A DNA stretch of 64,000 nucleotides from CAVTJX01 sp963735175 (GCA_963735175.1 CAVTJX010000008.1:247466-311465), one strand, 5' to 3'. Numbered from the stretch's first letter, positions 26,788-39,039 are shown. Numbers and translations are program-made. The notes: a model not told the origin generated them from the letters alone.

Positions 26788-27996
26788 TTGTCCGACTCGA
26801 ATTTTGGATTTCGAATTTTGAATTTTCTTCTTACGAACCTCATCGCCGTCCTCTTCTGGCTGTGCTTGTTAGGCATGCTGCATGCCTATTTGCTCTACCC
26901 GCTCACGCTGCGTTTCTTCCGCCGCCGCTTTGCCGTGCCGCCCGTCATGCCCGCCGATGCCTGGCCCACGGTTGCCATCCTCATTCCCGCCTATAACGAA
27001 GAGAAGGTGATCGGCGAAAAGCTCGCCAACGCTCTGGATCTTGACTACGAACCGGGCAAGCTCGAGATCCTCATCGGCTCGGACGGTTCTACCGATCGCA
27101 CCAACGAAATTGTGAGTTGCTTTCTCGATGCCCGCCTGCGCCTGATCCAGCTCCCCGGCCGCAGCGGCAAGACCGGCGTGCTGAACCGCCTCGTCGAGGA
27201 AACCCGCGCCGAGATTATCATCTTCACCGACGCCAACGTGATGATCGACAAGGACGCGCTGCGCACGCTGCTGCGCCACTTTGCCGATCCGCGGGTGGGC
27301 GTCGCCGGCGGCGGCAAGTACATCCTGATTCCCAAAGGCGCGGAAGCCGTCCGGGCCGAGGCCACTTACGGCAACATGGAAAACGCGCTGCGCGCCCGCG
27401 AAAGCGAGATCGGCGGCATGTCCGGCGTGTTCGGCTCGCTCATGGCGATGCGCCGCGAACTCTATCAGCCCTTCACGCGCGGCTCCACAAACGACGACAC
27501 CGTGCCCACCATCTGGGCCACGCTCGCGGGCCTGCGCAATGTCTACGATCCCGCGGCCAAAGCTTACGAGGAATCCGGGTTCAGCGTGGCCGAGGAATTC
27601 CGCCGCCGCATCCGCATCGGCGCCGGCAATTTCCAGACGCTCTTCCGTTACCGTAAAATTCTGCACCCCCGCTACGGCATTGCCGCCTACACCTACTTTT
27701 CGCACAAGGCCCTGCGCTGGATTTTCCCCTTCCTCATGCTTGGCGCGCTGCTCACCAACCTCGCGCTGATTGGTCAGCCGTTCTATCGCCTGGCATTGCT
27801 CGTGCAGCTTATCGGCTATGGCGCCGCGGGGCTGGGCTATCTCGGTGACAAACTCGGCCTGCGGATTCCCGGCGTTTCCACACTGTATCATTTTATTGCT
27901 CTGAATATCGCGCTCTTCCTCGGCTTCTTCGTCTATCGCAAAGGGATCACCTCCAGCGCCTGGGAACCCACGGCCCGCGAAGCCCAGCAACCCTGA
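26788..27996 (+). CDS. Membrane-bound family 2 glycosyltransferase
   Basis: About 400 residues. One N-terminal TM helix (LIAVLFWLCLLGMLHAYLLY), a GT-A domain with ILIPAYNEEKVI, GSDGSTD (first Asp pair), FTDANVMID (DxD-like) and a downstream ED/QxxRW-equivalent region with EEFRRRIRIGAGNFQ, then three or four C-terminal TM helices. The layout matches processive or lipid-linked GT2 enzymes for exopolysaccharide synthesis, and the sugar is unknown. The start is unsure: the frame opens at a TTG (26788) in a low-complexity GAATTTT-rich stretch, and the first ATG (26875) would clip the first TM helix. Confidence 0.85.
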   Translation: MSDSNFGFRILNFLLTNLIAVLFWLCLLGMLHAYLLYPLTLRFFRRRFAVPPVMPADAWPTVAILIPAYNEEKVIGEKLANALDLDYEPGKLEILIGSDGSTDRTNEIVSCFLDARLRLIQLPGRSGKTGVLNRLVEETRAEIIIFTDANVMIDKDALRTLLRHFADPRVGVAGGGKYILIPKGAEAVRAEATYGNMENALRARESEIGGMSGVFGSLMAMRRELYQPFTRGSTNDDTVPTIWATLAGLRNVYDPAAKAYEESGFSVAEEFRRRIRIGAGNFQTLFRYRKILHPRYGIAAYTYFSHKALRWIFPFLMLGALLTNLALIGQPFYRLALLVQLIGYGAAGLGYLGDKLGLRIPGVSTLYHFIALNIALFLGFFVYRKGITSSAWEPTAREAQQP

Positions 27997-28034
27997 TTGC
28001 CTGGCCACGTGCAAACTCCGCCTCTCTCTTGTAC

Positions 28035-28054
28035 GGACACGGCATGCCGTGTCC
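28035..28054. repeat. REP-like palindrome GGACACGGC-AT-GCCGTGTCC
   Basis: Perfect 20-bp palindrome between the glycosyltransferase and the deaminase genes. Member of the dispersed family described in the findings. Confidence 0.75.
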
Positions 28055-28085
28055 TCTTTCTGACCCATTCTCCACTGGGCTTCAC

Positions 28086-28583
28086 ATGACCGACCGCATC
28101 TCCTGGGACGAGTATTTTTACGGCATCGTGCATCTGATCGCGCAGCGCAGCGTCTGTCTGCGCCGCAAGGTCGGCAGCCTCATCGTACGCAATCACCAGA
28201 TTCTCTGCACGGGCTACAACGGTCCCCCCGCCGGGCATCCGCACCCCATCGATCTCGGCGGCTGCGAGCGCGACATCGAAGGCATCAAGTCCGGCGAACG
28301 CCTCGAACTCTGCTATTGCCTGCACGCTGAGCAGAACGCGCTCTTGCAGGCCGCGCGCAACGGCGTCTCCATCGAGGGCGCGGAAATCTACGTCACCAAC
28401 TTTCCCTGCCCCATCTGCGCCCGCATGATCGCCAACTCCGGCATTAAGCACGTTCACGTCTTCGACACCTATCCCGGCGAAGACCGCAGCCGCCAAATGC
28501 TCGAGCGCTGCGGCCTCGGCGTCACCTTCCACGACGTCACCGCATTTCGCAAAGACCTTTCTGCCCGCATTCCCGAAGAGTGA
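28086..28583 (+). CDS. dCMP deaminase (ComEB-type)
   Basis: Zinc-dependent deamination of dCMP to dUMP for thymidylate synthesis. 165 residues. Zinc and catalytic motif HAEQNAL and the second motif PCPICARMI are intact, as is the N-terminal WDEYFYGIVHLIAQRS. The substrate-loop region TGYNGPPAGHPHP is typical of the family. ATG at 28086 gives the normal family length. A 57-bp longer frame exists upstream but runs through the REP palindrome. A strong stem-loop follows 30 bp after the stop. Confidence 0.93.
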   Translation: MTDRISWDEYFYGIVHLIAQRSVCLRRKVGSLIVRNHQILCTGYNGPPAGHPHPIDLGGCERDIEGIKSGERLELCYCLHAEQNALLQAARNGVSIEGAEIYVTNFPCPICARMIANSGIKHVHVFDTYPGEDRSRQMLERCGLGVTFHDVTAFRKDLSARIPEE

Positions 28584-28611
28584 ATTCCGTACCCACCGTT
28601 GACGTCTCTCT

Positions 28612-28803
28612 ACTAGCCAGCACGCTCCCGCGTGCTGGCTTTGCATCGCGCTGTCGCCAGACCCGAGACAAAAAAGGCAAACCCGTAAAGGTTTGCCCGG
28701 CAAAGAAAATAGTCTAGCCAGCGAAGCGCGGTAATCAACGGGCCACGCGGCCGGGTTCAGCATCGCATACAAAACGGGCGCACCCCCTACGGGTGCGCCC
28801 GTT
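28612..28803. repeat. Cluster of three stem-loops, including a dispersed 27-bp repeat
   Basis: (1) AGCCAGCACGC/GCGTGCTGGCT at 28615-28640, followed by TTT, a plausible terminator for the deaminase gene. The 27-bp string at 28612-28638 is repeated exactly, inverted, at 55401-55427. (2) GGCAAACC/GGTTTGCC at 28677-28698. (3) AACGGGCGCACCC/GGGTGCGCCCGTT at 28773-28803. The remaining DNA to 29148 shows no gene. Confidence 0.75.
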
Positions 28804-29148
28804 GCCATCTTTCGCCGCACCGAACGTATCATGCGCGCCGCGACATATCGGCGTCCGAAAGCGGTCCACGAAACACTTTCAGTACGCTTGCCTTTAGGAC
28901 CGGCAACTGCAAGACTCAGTCAAGAGAATGGTTGTCTGAGTGCACGGCAGACCGGGATCACTCGTGTGATAGTCGATCAGGCTCCGCAGATGATTCGGGC
29001 GGCGAAACTCCACTGCCCTCACGGAACGATGGCCCGCCCACTGCGAAGCACAACCGTTCCTTTTTTTTGTACCGTCCGGTTGGAGATTGGTTCCCGCGAT
29101 TTTGTGAGGTATTCAGATACAGACGAGACCGCTCTGAGCGTCTGCCGG

Positions 29149-32100
29149 TCATTTGAGCAGGATCATTTTCCGCGTCTTCACAAAGCTGCCGCTTTCGAGA
29201 CGGTAGAAATACATCCCCGAAGGCAGCGCCGCCGCGTCAAATGCTACCCGATACGCTCCCGCTCCCTGCCGCGTGTTGACCAACTCCGCCACGCATTCAC
29301 CCAGCAGATTGTACACCCGCAACCGCGTCAGCGCCTCGCCCGTCAGTTCATAGGCAATCGTCGTTACGGGATTGAAGGGATTCGGATAGTTCGGATGCAG
29401 CCGGTAAGCCGTTGGCCGCGAAGCGATTGGTTCTTCCGCATCCGAGACGACCGCCAGCGCCACGGGCAATGCCTGCGAGGTATCCAGCACAGCGCTGAAC
29501 ACGCGCACATCGAACGTGTACATGTCCGCCGGTAGATACGACGGCTCAATGTGCACCATTATCTGCTGCTGGCCTCCAGCCGCCAGCTCGCCCGCTGCCG
29601 GAGTGAAGCGAATCCACGAATGCTGCATTTGCAGTTCGCGGATTTCCAGCCGGTCGCCGAGCGTGCTTTGCACGATCACGCCCGCGACGAGCGCCAGTGG
29701 CGTCCATTCACTTGTAATCGCCAAACCCCCGGCTGTTTCGCCGGTGGCGCCCGGTAGATTTGCCACCGTCAGCCGCTGTCCAGTGATTGGATCCATGCGC
29801 ATCACCCGCCGTTCCCCGGAGCTGCCTCGGCCAAAGAGATACAGTGAATATCCCAGCGAGTCCGCCGCGTTCCAAGCCAGACCCGTGATCGCCAACGCCG
29901 CTGAGCCTTGGTTGCTCAACTGGTGAATCACTGTGCCTGCGCGGTCGATTTCAAAGATCTCTGACGTCAAATCCGCCACCCAAAAATGTTCCGTCGCCGC
30001 ATCGTAAGCCAGCGCGCGGCAGGGATTCAGCGGCCCGTAAATCGTGTCTACCGGCAGCTCGCCCTCCGGATCGACGCCGAAAATCTGTGCGCCGTCCGAG
30101 CCGTAAAGCCGTACTCCGTCCCACGCCAGATCCGACCAGCCGCTCCCCGTCGAATACTGCGGAATCTGCCCCAGAAGCGCACCCGCACGGCTGAACTGGT
30201 AGAGCACATTTTGACCCGCCACACCGTCGTTGCCCGTCACCCACCAGCGATTTGCGGCAAACTCGCAGCCCCGAATCTGCGTGTCGCCGGTCAGGCTGCT
30301 GACACCGACTGCGCCGACGGAGTCCCATGGCGTAAGCCGCGCGTCGCCCGGCAGCAACGCTTCGACACGATAATCCAGCGGCCCGGTGCCCGGATTCGCC
30401 AGCGTAAACGTGCTGTCCACCGGCTCGGACGCGCGGATCAGCAGCACTTCGGGATCAATCGCAATGGCTGGATGCACCAAATGGATTTCGAAGCTCGTCG
30501 GCTGGTCGGGGATAACATACAATCCCGTCTGCTCCGCCGGATTGTATCCGCGCCGCGTCACCCGCACCGAGTGATAACCGGCGGGCACGTCCAGAAAATA
30601 GCTGATGCCCTCGCCATCCGTGACGGCCGTTTGGTTACAATCCACAATCGTCACCGTCGCTCCCGGCACCGCCGCCATCGTGGTCGAATCGAGCACGGTC
30701 ACGTCCACGGCTCCCGAAACCACCAGCGCTTCCGTCGTGAACAGGATCGCCCGCCCGCTGTCAATCGCCGTCGCTCCCGGCGCGTAGCCGGAACTGTAAT
30801 TGTAATAACCGATCCCCACCAGACCGCGTCGGTCCTGAATCCCGATCCCCGCGCCCGGCGTTTCCTGGATGATGTCCGTCGTGGTAGCGGTCGATCCCCG
30901 CTGATACTGTATCAGCACCTTGCCGTTGCCGTCGAAGGTGGGATAGAAGGTGGTGTCGTAGAGGATCACCTCACAGTTCACCGACTGGCTTTGACAGTTG
31001 GCACTGGCATCTCATCTGCGCCGCTTTCCACTGAATTACATAGCGATGGCTGGCCGCCTGAAAGTAGGCCCAGACGCCATTGCCCGTGCCGACAGTGCAG
31101 AGATCCTGCCAGAAAGGTGAGATCATCGCCTGTGGAGCCTGCATCGCGGGTATCGCATAGTTGCGGAATGCGTCGTTCCACGACTGGTCCCCAAAGGCGC
31201 ACCAGCCATTCGAGCAGATCGTAATCGTGTCATACACCTGCCCGTAAAACTTGAATGGGAACGGCAGCGCCCGCGCCGTCGAAGTCAACTGAGTGATGTC
31301 GTTCTTCTCGCCCACATCGTTCAAATTGAGATTCGTTCCCAGCCCGCTCGAAATGTCCAGATAGTTGAACGTCGGGTGCAGCCCGTAGGCCGTGTCGCTG
31401 TTGTCATAGGCATAGTAGCCGTAGCCGTCCGGCCCTACCGGATCGGTCGAGTCCCGCAGGCCCACCGTCAGCGTGAACTGCACCGTGTCGCTCCACCCTT
31501 CCACCGAGCGCGCGATCAGCAGCATCGGCGCCATGTGCCCGCGATACGTCGCGGGATGCGCGTGCACCGTGAAGAGATCGGGTTCGTTGGCCCGGAATTC
31601 GCCGGCCGGAATCGGCAGATATGCGCCCGCCGAATCGGTCACCACCACAAAGGGGCTGAGGCTGATCAAACTTGCGGTGACTCCCGTCAATGTCTGCAGC
31701 CCGCGATTCAGGAGTGTCACCGCCAAAGTCCGCGTCATGCCCGGAGTCAGCGCCCCGCTGAACGCCTGTCCGTAATAATCCAGGGCGGCCCCCGAGGCCG
31801 TCAGGAAAATCGTCCCCGTCGCGGTTCTCGCTGCCGATTGAATCGTCAGCCCGAGTTCCACCGCCTCGCCGCTTTGCAACTGCGGCGCGGCAGTGAGCCG
31901 GAATGGTACCCCGCTCTGCGCCGAATCGCCCGGAGCCAAGTTTCCGGATACATTACGGGGTTCTGGGTTACTGTAACGTGCGGATTCCCGCTGACCAGAT
32001 GCGCCGTCAGACCGCTTGCGCGGCTCGTTCCGAAATTCTGGAGATAAACGGCTAAATCCGCGGTTTCGCCGCCTTCAAGATCGTCCATTGCTGTTGCCGC

Positions 32101-34129
32101 TCGTCCCGCCCGTGTCGTTGTCGTCCAGCAGGTACGTGCTGTACATCACCGCCAGCCCGTCCGTCACGCAGGGAATCGTCCAGAGATACGGCTGGTGATT
32201 CTGTTTCGTCACCGTCACCAGCAACTCGCCGCTTTCGCGAATGTCGACCGGCAGCGTCACGTTTCCCTGCGCGTCGGTCATTCCGCGCACCCACGTCGAA
32301 TCCGCACCGCGCTTCCACAGCACCACCAGCGCGTCGGCAACCGGCGCGTTGTCAGCGCTGCGTCGCACGTCCACCGTCACACTGCGAGTGCCCACCACGA
32401 GGGTTGACGGATGCAGCACCGTCAGTTGCTCGGGGACATCCGTCCACATCGACAGCGACGGATCGCCCATCAAATTGATCCAACGGGCATGATCTCGCGA
32501 CCGGGAGTCTGTTAGCCCGTAGGTCCGGAATAGCCACGCCTTACCCTGCGTCAGGCAAGTCCCCAGATGTTCGAATCCCTGATTGGCAATCGCGAAAATT
32601 AACCCACCGGTAAACGTAACCAATTGCGGCGCGTGGTTGCCTGAAGTCGCCGAGCCGATAGCAGCCACCCCTCCGCGCGGATTATTAACGCTGCCGGCAA
32701 CCAGATACGATTCGGAAGTTGCGAAGCCCTGAGCTAAAGTTGCCTGTACCGCACGTTATACACACGACCACCGGTAACTGCCAACCGGGTGTCAACGTCC
32801 CGGCCAGTGTGTTCTGCATTTGACTGAGCCATGTGCCCCGCCAGAAAAAAAACGCCACACTGTCGGCCTCGGTGCGGACGACATCCTCATTCGCGGCGCC
32901 GGTGTGCCACTGAACATTGATATTCGTGACACCCGTCCAACTGCGGAACTGCTGCGCCGCCCACTGCATTAACGTCCAATTGGAAGCGACCGCATTATTC
33001 ACTCCCGCATAGAAGAACGCCCGCGTGAACCACGTGGTGTCAGCCACGTATGGATCACGCTCATAGCGCATCAGCTTGGCGTTGATCACCGCCATCTGCG
33101 AACCGTCTGCTCCACTCAACCGTCCCACGCCGATATCTTCCAATTCGTCATTTCCCGCCACCAGAGCAAACCCGTGGTCATAGGCGATGTTGTCCGTCGG
33201 CAGGCCGAAGCCACCCGCCTGTGGATCGCCCATCAAGCACACGTACTCCAGCGGTGGGTCCCACGTGTCATAGGCGCTCTGGATGGCCGCCCTGATCGAT
33301 GTAACCGTCCAGTCGTTCCGCGAGTCCGCCACAACCCGAAACCCCTTGCGTGTCTTCCACTCCGCCAGGCTGTCCACATATGGAAGTAACACGGGATTGG
33401 TGGAGCTGATAATCAGATAACTTCCCGGCGCCGTCGTCGCTCCTGCCAGTAGCGTCTCGTCAAGGTTCGCCACCAGACTGCGATAGAGCGGCACATACGC
33501 CCCCGAGAGCGGCCGCGGATTCAAGAGTTCATTCTCCCCCGCCTCCGCCGTCGTCACAATTTCCGCTTCCAGATTGCGATAGATCCGCGCCTGCCGCGTT
33601 ACCGGGTTCACCTGCACCGGATAGAGCACAAGCTGCGCCACCCGCAGGTCACGAAAAATGGCGGGCTCTGAAAGCACCGCCACCTCGGGGGGATACCACG
33701 CATCTTTGCTATACACCGCCGCGTCCCGCGTCATCTGCCCAAACGCCGGCTCCTCCGTCATGAAAGGCAGCGCGTCAATGTCCTCTACCACATCATACTC
33801 GAGCGTCCCCAGCTCCAGCCGTACTGCGCCCCGGTTCGGAATCTGGTAAAAGCGCGATACCTGCGGCACCGTCGGGTTGGCCTTCGGCGGGCAGCGGCTC
33901 TTCGCCCTCAATCGCATAGCCCACCAGCCGCCGGTAGTCCACCCACTGCTCGCCCTGCGTGACCTCCGGCCCCGCCAGCCGGACCGCCGTGCGCGCCGCG
34001 CTCAACCGTTCCACCTGTAAATGCGCCTTCGAGGCCGCCGGGTCCGATGGCGTATTTGCCCAACAGCGGGATTACGGTCAGGATCACACACAGCCCCGCC
34101 AGCAGCCACAACCTTTGCCTGCACGTCAT
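29149..34129 (-). CDS. Giant secreted C25 (gingipain-type) peptidase relative with sorting domain; frame-broken
   Basis: One gene of about 1,650 codons. It has a start at 34129 with AAGGAG and a signal peptide (MTCRQRLWLLAGLCVILTVI), then a pro-region (SRFYQIPNRGAVRLELGTLE). The C25 catalytic domain reads YLIISSTNPVLLPYVDSLAE, then WKTRKGFRVV, CLMGDPQAGG, GVGRLSG and TCGTGNF with the candidate nucleophile Cys. Next come the post-catalytic segment AIGSATSGN, Ig-like repeats, a carboxypeptidase-regulatory-like module (GATVTIVDCNQTAV), a propeller-like region and the sorting domain (YPNPFNPVTTI, LPSGMYFYRLES, FVKTRKMILLK). Frame changes occur near 34050, 33870, 32735, 32085, 31945 and 30990. The usual GHG histidine motif is replaced by RGTW, so catalysis is not certain. 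Confidence 0.8.
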
Positions 34130-34280
34130 GAGGGGACTCCTTCGGTTTTGTCACGGGTGCCGTCCAAACTGGACTCCCGAGTGGGAATTGCCTGTCTTCT
34201 GTAAATAATCTAAACACGGACGCGCAAACAATCAAGAAATATTCTACAACTCCAAAGATTCTCCCCGGCCAGAACAGCAG

Positions 34281-34303
34281 AGGCGGCCCCATCCGGGCCG
34301 CCT
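34281..34303 (-). terminator. GC-rich stem-loop between the two giant genes
   Basis: AGGCGGCCC (34281-34289) and GGGCCGCCT (34295-34303) with a 5-nt loop, just past the end of the 34337 gene. The T tract is weak. Confidence 0.5.
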
Positions 34304-34336
34304 CCGCGTCGTCATAGCATCCAATCCAATCCTATC

Positions 34337-37300
34337 CTATCTCCCAACTGGTATCCATTCGCCCTCACTCTCTAACAGCGTCCGCACGTCGCCTTCCGGT
34401 GTCCCCGGCGCCATCGCCGCCGCCCTTGCCAGCGTTCCGGTATAGGCCACTACCTGATAATACATCCCGCCGGCAAACTGCACCGCCCGCGGATGCAGAT
34501 AACTGGTCGCGGTCGTGAACCCGTGATAGTAGAACGGTCCGCCCGCCGTCGGCGAATAGAATACGAGGTACGCCGTCACCGTTACCGGACACCCGCCCAC
34601 CGAGCCCGTAATCGCGGTCCATGTCAGCCGCGCGTCGGAGCCCACGATGTCAATCACCACTTGCGGCGCGGCAGGCACGCGCGTCTGCGCGCCCGATAGC
34701 GGAATCGACACATACCCGCCCACGGCGTTCACCGCGTCCGTTTGAATCCGGATGGTATCGCGGTGGCTGCCTTCCGCCTGTCCGTTGTACGTCACCCGCA
34801 AGCTGCACGTGCTCATCTGTCCGGGACTCAGTGCAAAGAACGCGGCGCAATTCGCTTGCAGCGTGAAAGTGCGTGCCGCCGGTCAACTGCGGCGCGAACG
34901 CCACCAGGTTCTCGCTACCGAAATTTTTCAGTCGGACATTCAGTACCACCGTCTGCGGACACGCCACCGTCCCCGCGTTCCACGATAATACCGGCGTGCC
35001 CGGCTGACTCACACGCGCCAGCGCCAGGTATCCCTGCGACGCGGAGATTGAGAAATTAGCGCTGGAACTGTCGCGGTACACGTCGTCCACGCTGCGGATC
35101 CGCACCCGGCAACTGTCCGAAATCGGATCCGTCACAAAAATCGCCTCCACACCGTCGTTGACGGTGCTGTCCCGCAGGACTTCCCACGCATTCAGCGGAT
35201 AGTGCCGGTTGAGCTCAATCCGCAGCGTTGTTGTCACTCCATAGCCCGACCACCGTACGGTATCATTTTGGAAGACGTGCCACTCTTTCGCCGCCATTCG
35301 GCGATAGCAGCCGCAGTTTCGGTCCGGGATAGGGAAACGCCCCCATCTCAGCAACGGTACTATCTGCATCCAGCGGTGAAGTCGGATCTCCGAGCATCTA
35401 CGCACGGAGAATTCATGAGCAAGTGAAAGTCACCGGCTTCGGCATCGACAAACTGCGGATCTTGGAGCAGATTCTGGTAACCATCGCACGAGTCACCATT
35501 TGCATTTGTCGTCGTAAGCTGACCCATGCCGGAGAGCGTTCCTCCCAATGCTCCATCCCGGTTTTCCCACAGAGCGCAATGATGGGTCACCGCTGTCGTT
35601 TCGGAATTAAGATCGTACTGAATACCTGTGCCGCCGGAATTTGCAATGATGAGGTTTTTCAGCACGGCTCGCGCGCCAAACTGAAAACGGATGCCTCCAC
35701 CCACTCCACCGAATTGTTCCCCAGAAGGTGCAATTGATGATCTGTGGCGCACATCCGACATAGACGAATAATCCTCCTCCGCCCCAACCGGCCGCATTTT
35801 GATCGAAGACGCAATGGTCGAAAATCCCGTCCGCAGTGGCAATGTTGACTCCACCACCCGTGTTGAACGCGGTATTGCCGCGGATCAAACAGTTTGTGAA
35901 AATCGCGTTGGATAAATTGCGGAGTTCGATGCCGCCGCCGCCGCCGTCATTTCCGTTATTGCTGGAATAATTCTCTGTGATCAGACAATGCCGGAAACTG
36001 GGTGACGCGCCGTTGCAGTGGATGCCCCCGCCGCCCAGCGGAGAACTCGCCTTTTCGATCACACAGTGTGCCAGTTCGCTGCCCGTGCTGCCACTGTTCC
36101 AAAACCGTAGTCCTTGCCATCGGTTCCCGTCCGTCAAATCTGTTGTGAAGGCGATCGAATCCTGCTCTGTCCCTTCGGCCAGTAGTGTGCCGTACGCCGT
36201 CAGCGAGTACGGCCCCAGGAATTCGACTCGCACGCCCGGCTCAATCCGCAGCGTGTCCCCGGCGGGCACGGTCACATCACAGGTGACATAATACGGCGAA
36301 TGCGCCGCATCCCACACTCCCGACACACTCCCGCACACCGTCGGCAGCGAATCTACCCGGAAATAGTCGAAATCGGCGGGAATTTCAGGCGGATATGCGC
36401 CGCCGTTGGACGCAAACAAACCGACGGTAACAGTGCTGTCACTGAGCCAGGCGCCAGAATAGACACCAACCACAGTCCAATTTAACTGATCTGTCGACCA
36501 CTCACCTGTCGCCACCGTTCCTAAAATCCGGACACGTAGATAAAAGTCCGTTGCGGCACAGGCTTGTTGCGCCCCATATGTGGGTAGACCGCAATAACTG
36601 TTCTCTGTCGCTTGCTGATAGACGCTATGGGTCATTCCCGAGACGACGCGCTCCAGAAGAAGATATCCGATTCTCCGCGGCGAACCGTTATGCCTGCCTC
36701 CTGATAATCCAGTGTTGGGTTGAGCTGAATGTGGCTCTCCACGCTGAAAGCGCTGGCCGGACGTCTGCGAACAAGCAAATTACTTCCTTGATTGGGACAC
36801 CCCACATCTCCATAGTGTGTTTGTATCCGCATCCACCCCGGCCGCTCTGTCAAGCTCCAGCGGCTCGTGTCTTCACGGATCCAATACCAGCATGAATCTA
36901 AAGCCGGACCGTCGAAATTGTCCACAAACGGCGTCTCGGCGCCGTGACAGAGGACCGAGAAATCGGCATCTGACGTGTCTGCTGCCGCGCCGTCCACGGC
37001 GCTCACCCGGATGCGGCACGCGGCCAGAGGCCGGTCCCCGGCACCCACACCAGTTCCTCGCCGTCGTTCGCCGTGCTATCGGCTAAAACTTCCCATGGGC
37101 CGTTCGGGTAATGCCGGTCGATCTCGATCTTCACTCCCGTGCTCAAACCCGTGCTCGCCCACCGCACAGTATTCATCGACTGCGTATTCCACACCTCGCC
37201 GCCATTCGGAACCTGCACCTCCACCGTCGCCAGCGAATCCACGCGGAAATAGTCGAAGTCTACGGCGATTTCCGGCGCAGTGCTCTGATAGTGAGTGGCA

Positions 37301-38621
37301 ATCAATCCGGCTTGCACGGAGGACTCCCCCAACCATGCATTCGAATAACTCGCGGCGTAGATCCAGGTGATACCGTCCGCAGACCATTCGGCAACTGCTT
37401 CTGTTCCCTCAAGCCGCAGCCGCAGATAGAGATCTGTTGCCTCGCAGGACATCGTAAAATTGACATCGGGAGTGATACTCCCACTGATAGCCTGAAATGC
37501 GATGCGTTGCCCCGTGGAGTAATGGCGATGAAACATCAGATAGTGGGCGTCATCGCGCCACAGAAGGAAGTCCTCCGGAATGATGATCAATGAACGGAGT
37601 AATTTGCAGATGCGTTTCTATCTGACAATTTCCCTCCGGTTGCGGTGCCAGCAGCAAATTCCGCGATGTGCTATAGGAGGTATGCCCGTCCTGCGTCCGG
37701 ATCCGCATCCACCCCGGCTGTTCCGTCAGACTCCAGCGACTTGTGTCTTCCCGCACCCACGACCAGCATGAATCCAATATCGGACTATCGAAATTGTCGA
37801 CAAACGGAATCGCTGTCGGCCCGCATTCAATCCGGAAGTCCGCGTCGGATACATCCGTCAACGTATCCGGGATACTGCTCACCCGCACCCGGCACGATCC
37901 GGTACTTGGCCCCGTGACCAACACGGTTTCTGTTCCGTCATTGACGGTGCTGTCCGCCAGCAACTCCCACGCCCCGCCCGGATAATTGCGATTCAATTCA
38001 AGCTTCAGCAGCCCCTCATACCCCAAGGCCTGCCACTGCACCGTAGCTGTCTCTCCCCTCCGCCACACTTCGCCTCCATTGGGCACCGTCACCCGAAACG
38101 TGCCGCATTCCACACAGGTGAAATCCGAAGAAAGGAAAGTAATCCTCTTGGTAGTAGTTGCCACTCCAATAACTTCCCTCAACGGATCGTACCGTACTGA
38201 TATATTGCGGTGTTTCACCATTGTCACAATACACTTTCAAATAGTAGCGATTAGCTCATGCGGCCGGCGCACTGGGAACAATCCACTGAGTACTGCACCA
38301 TGTATGAAACGTTCCAGGGATATCTAAACACCCTGACCACGTTCCATTCGAAGTCTCCTGATTGAAATTGCAATTGGAAAGCGGCCACGGTTGATCAGCG
38401 GCATCCGGCCCATTCGCGTTTTCATCCCAGAAAATCCGAATGGTACGGCCATCGGGAAGGGGACTGCCACTCGGAGTACAGTTGTCTGTCAGTCCAATCG
38501 TTGTCCAATTGACATCCATGCCAATGCCAAAATCAACATAGTATGTTTGCCCCAGCGCATCGCCAACCGAAAGGGTCAGTAACATAATTGCGGCACACAC
38601 CAAAAGCATTACCCTGTTCAT
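34337..38621 (-). CDS. Giant exported modular protein (NGGEVW, concanavalin-like, beta-helix modules); frame-broken
   Basis: About 1,400 codons, start ATG 38621 with GGAGG and signal peptide MNRVMLLVCAAIMLLTLSVG. Modules in order: a domain of unknown type; an NGGEVW Ig-like module (VPNGGEVWRRGETATVQWQ); a concanavalin-like module (FVDNFDSPILDSCWSWVRED) ending in DFDYFRVDSL; a second NGGEVW plus concanavalin pair (FVDNFDGPALDSCWYWIRED); a right-handed parallel beta-helix (GGGIHCNGASPSFRHCLITE); another Ig-like module; and a C-terminal FN3-like part. Unlike its neighbours it has no sorting tail. Frame changes lie near 38240, 37590, 37030, 36640, 35750, 35420 and 34850. Probably a surface or secreted adhesin or polysaccharide-binding protein. 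Confidence 0.72.
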
Positions 38622-39039
38622 ACCGCACCTCCAAATAAGAAAAGTTGCGAAAGGTGCATCAAAATACACAGGAAATGCGAATGTATCAAGACATTCCTCG
38701 TCCTGCCGAAAAATATCCGAAAAGTGCCGCATTACGGCTAACTGCCGAATCAGCATGCGCGTCTGCGCGCGCGGCAATCATGGGCGCCAGCGCCGCGGAT
38801 CGAACGTCACGTTCGCGCACGGAATCAATAGGCCGAGCCAACGGGTCAGTATCGCAAGATGGGCAAGGGTACGCAGCAGTACAACCCAGCCTGCGCGTCT
38901 GCGCGCGCGGAAATCTACGGGTCAGGCATCCGGGTCCAGCACCGCGTGCTGGTGGTTCAAATGACTCAACTTTGGGTCAAGAATGCCGATAAGAGACTGA
39001 GTTATCCTTCTCCCCCAATAATTCAGGACCCACCTGCTT
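38622..39039. other. 418-bp intergenic region with direct repeat and palindrome
   Basis: No supportable gene. It holds two copies of a 19-bp GC-rich string (38756-38774 and 38892-38910) and the perfect 15-bp palindrome CGAACGTCACGTTCG (38801-38815) that also occurs at 17824-17838. The region precedes the sigma-54 regulator gene and may hold its control sites. Confidence 0.55.
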
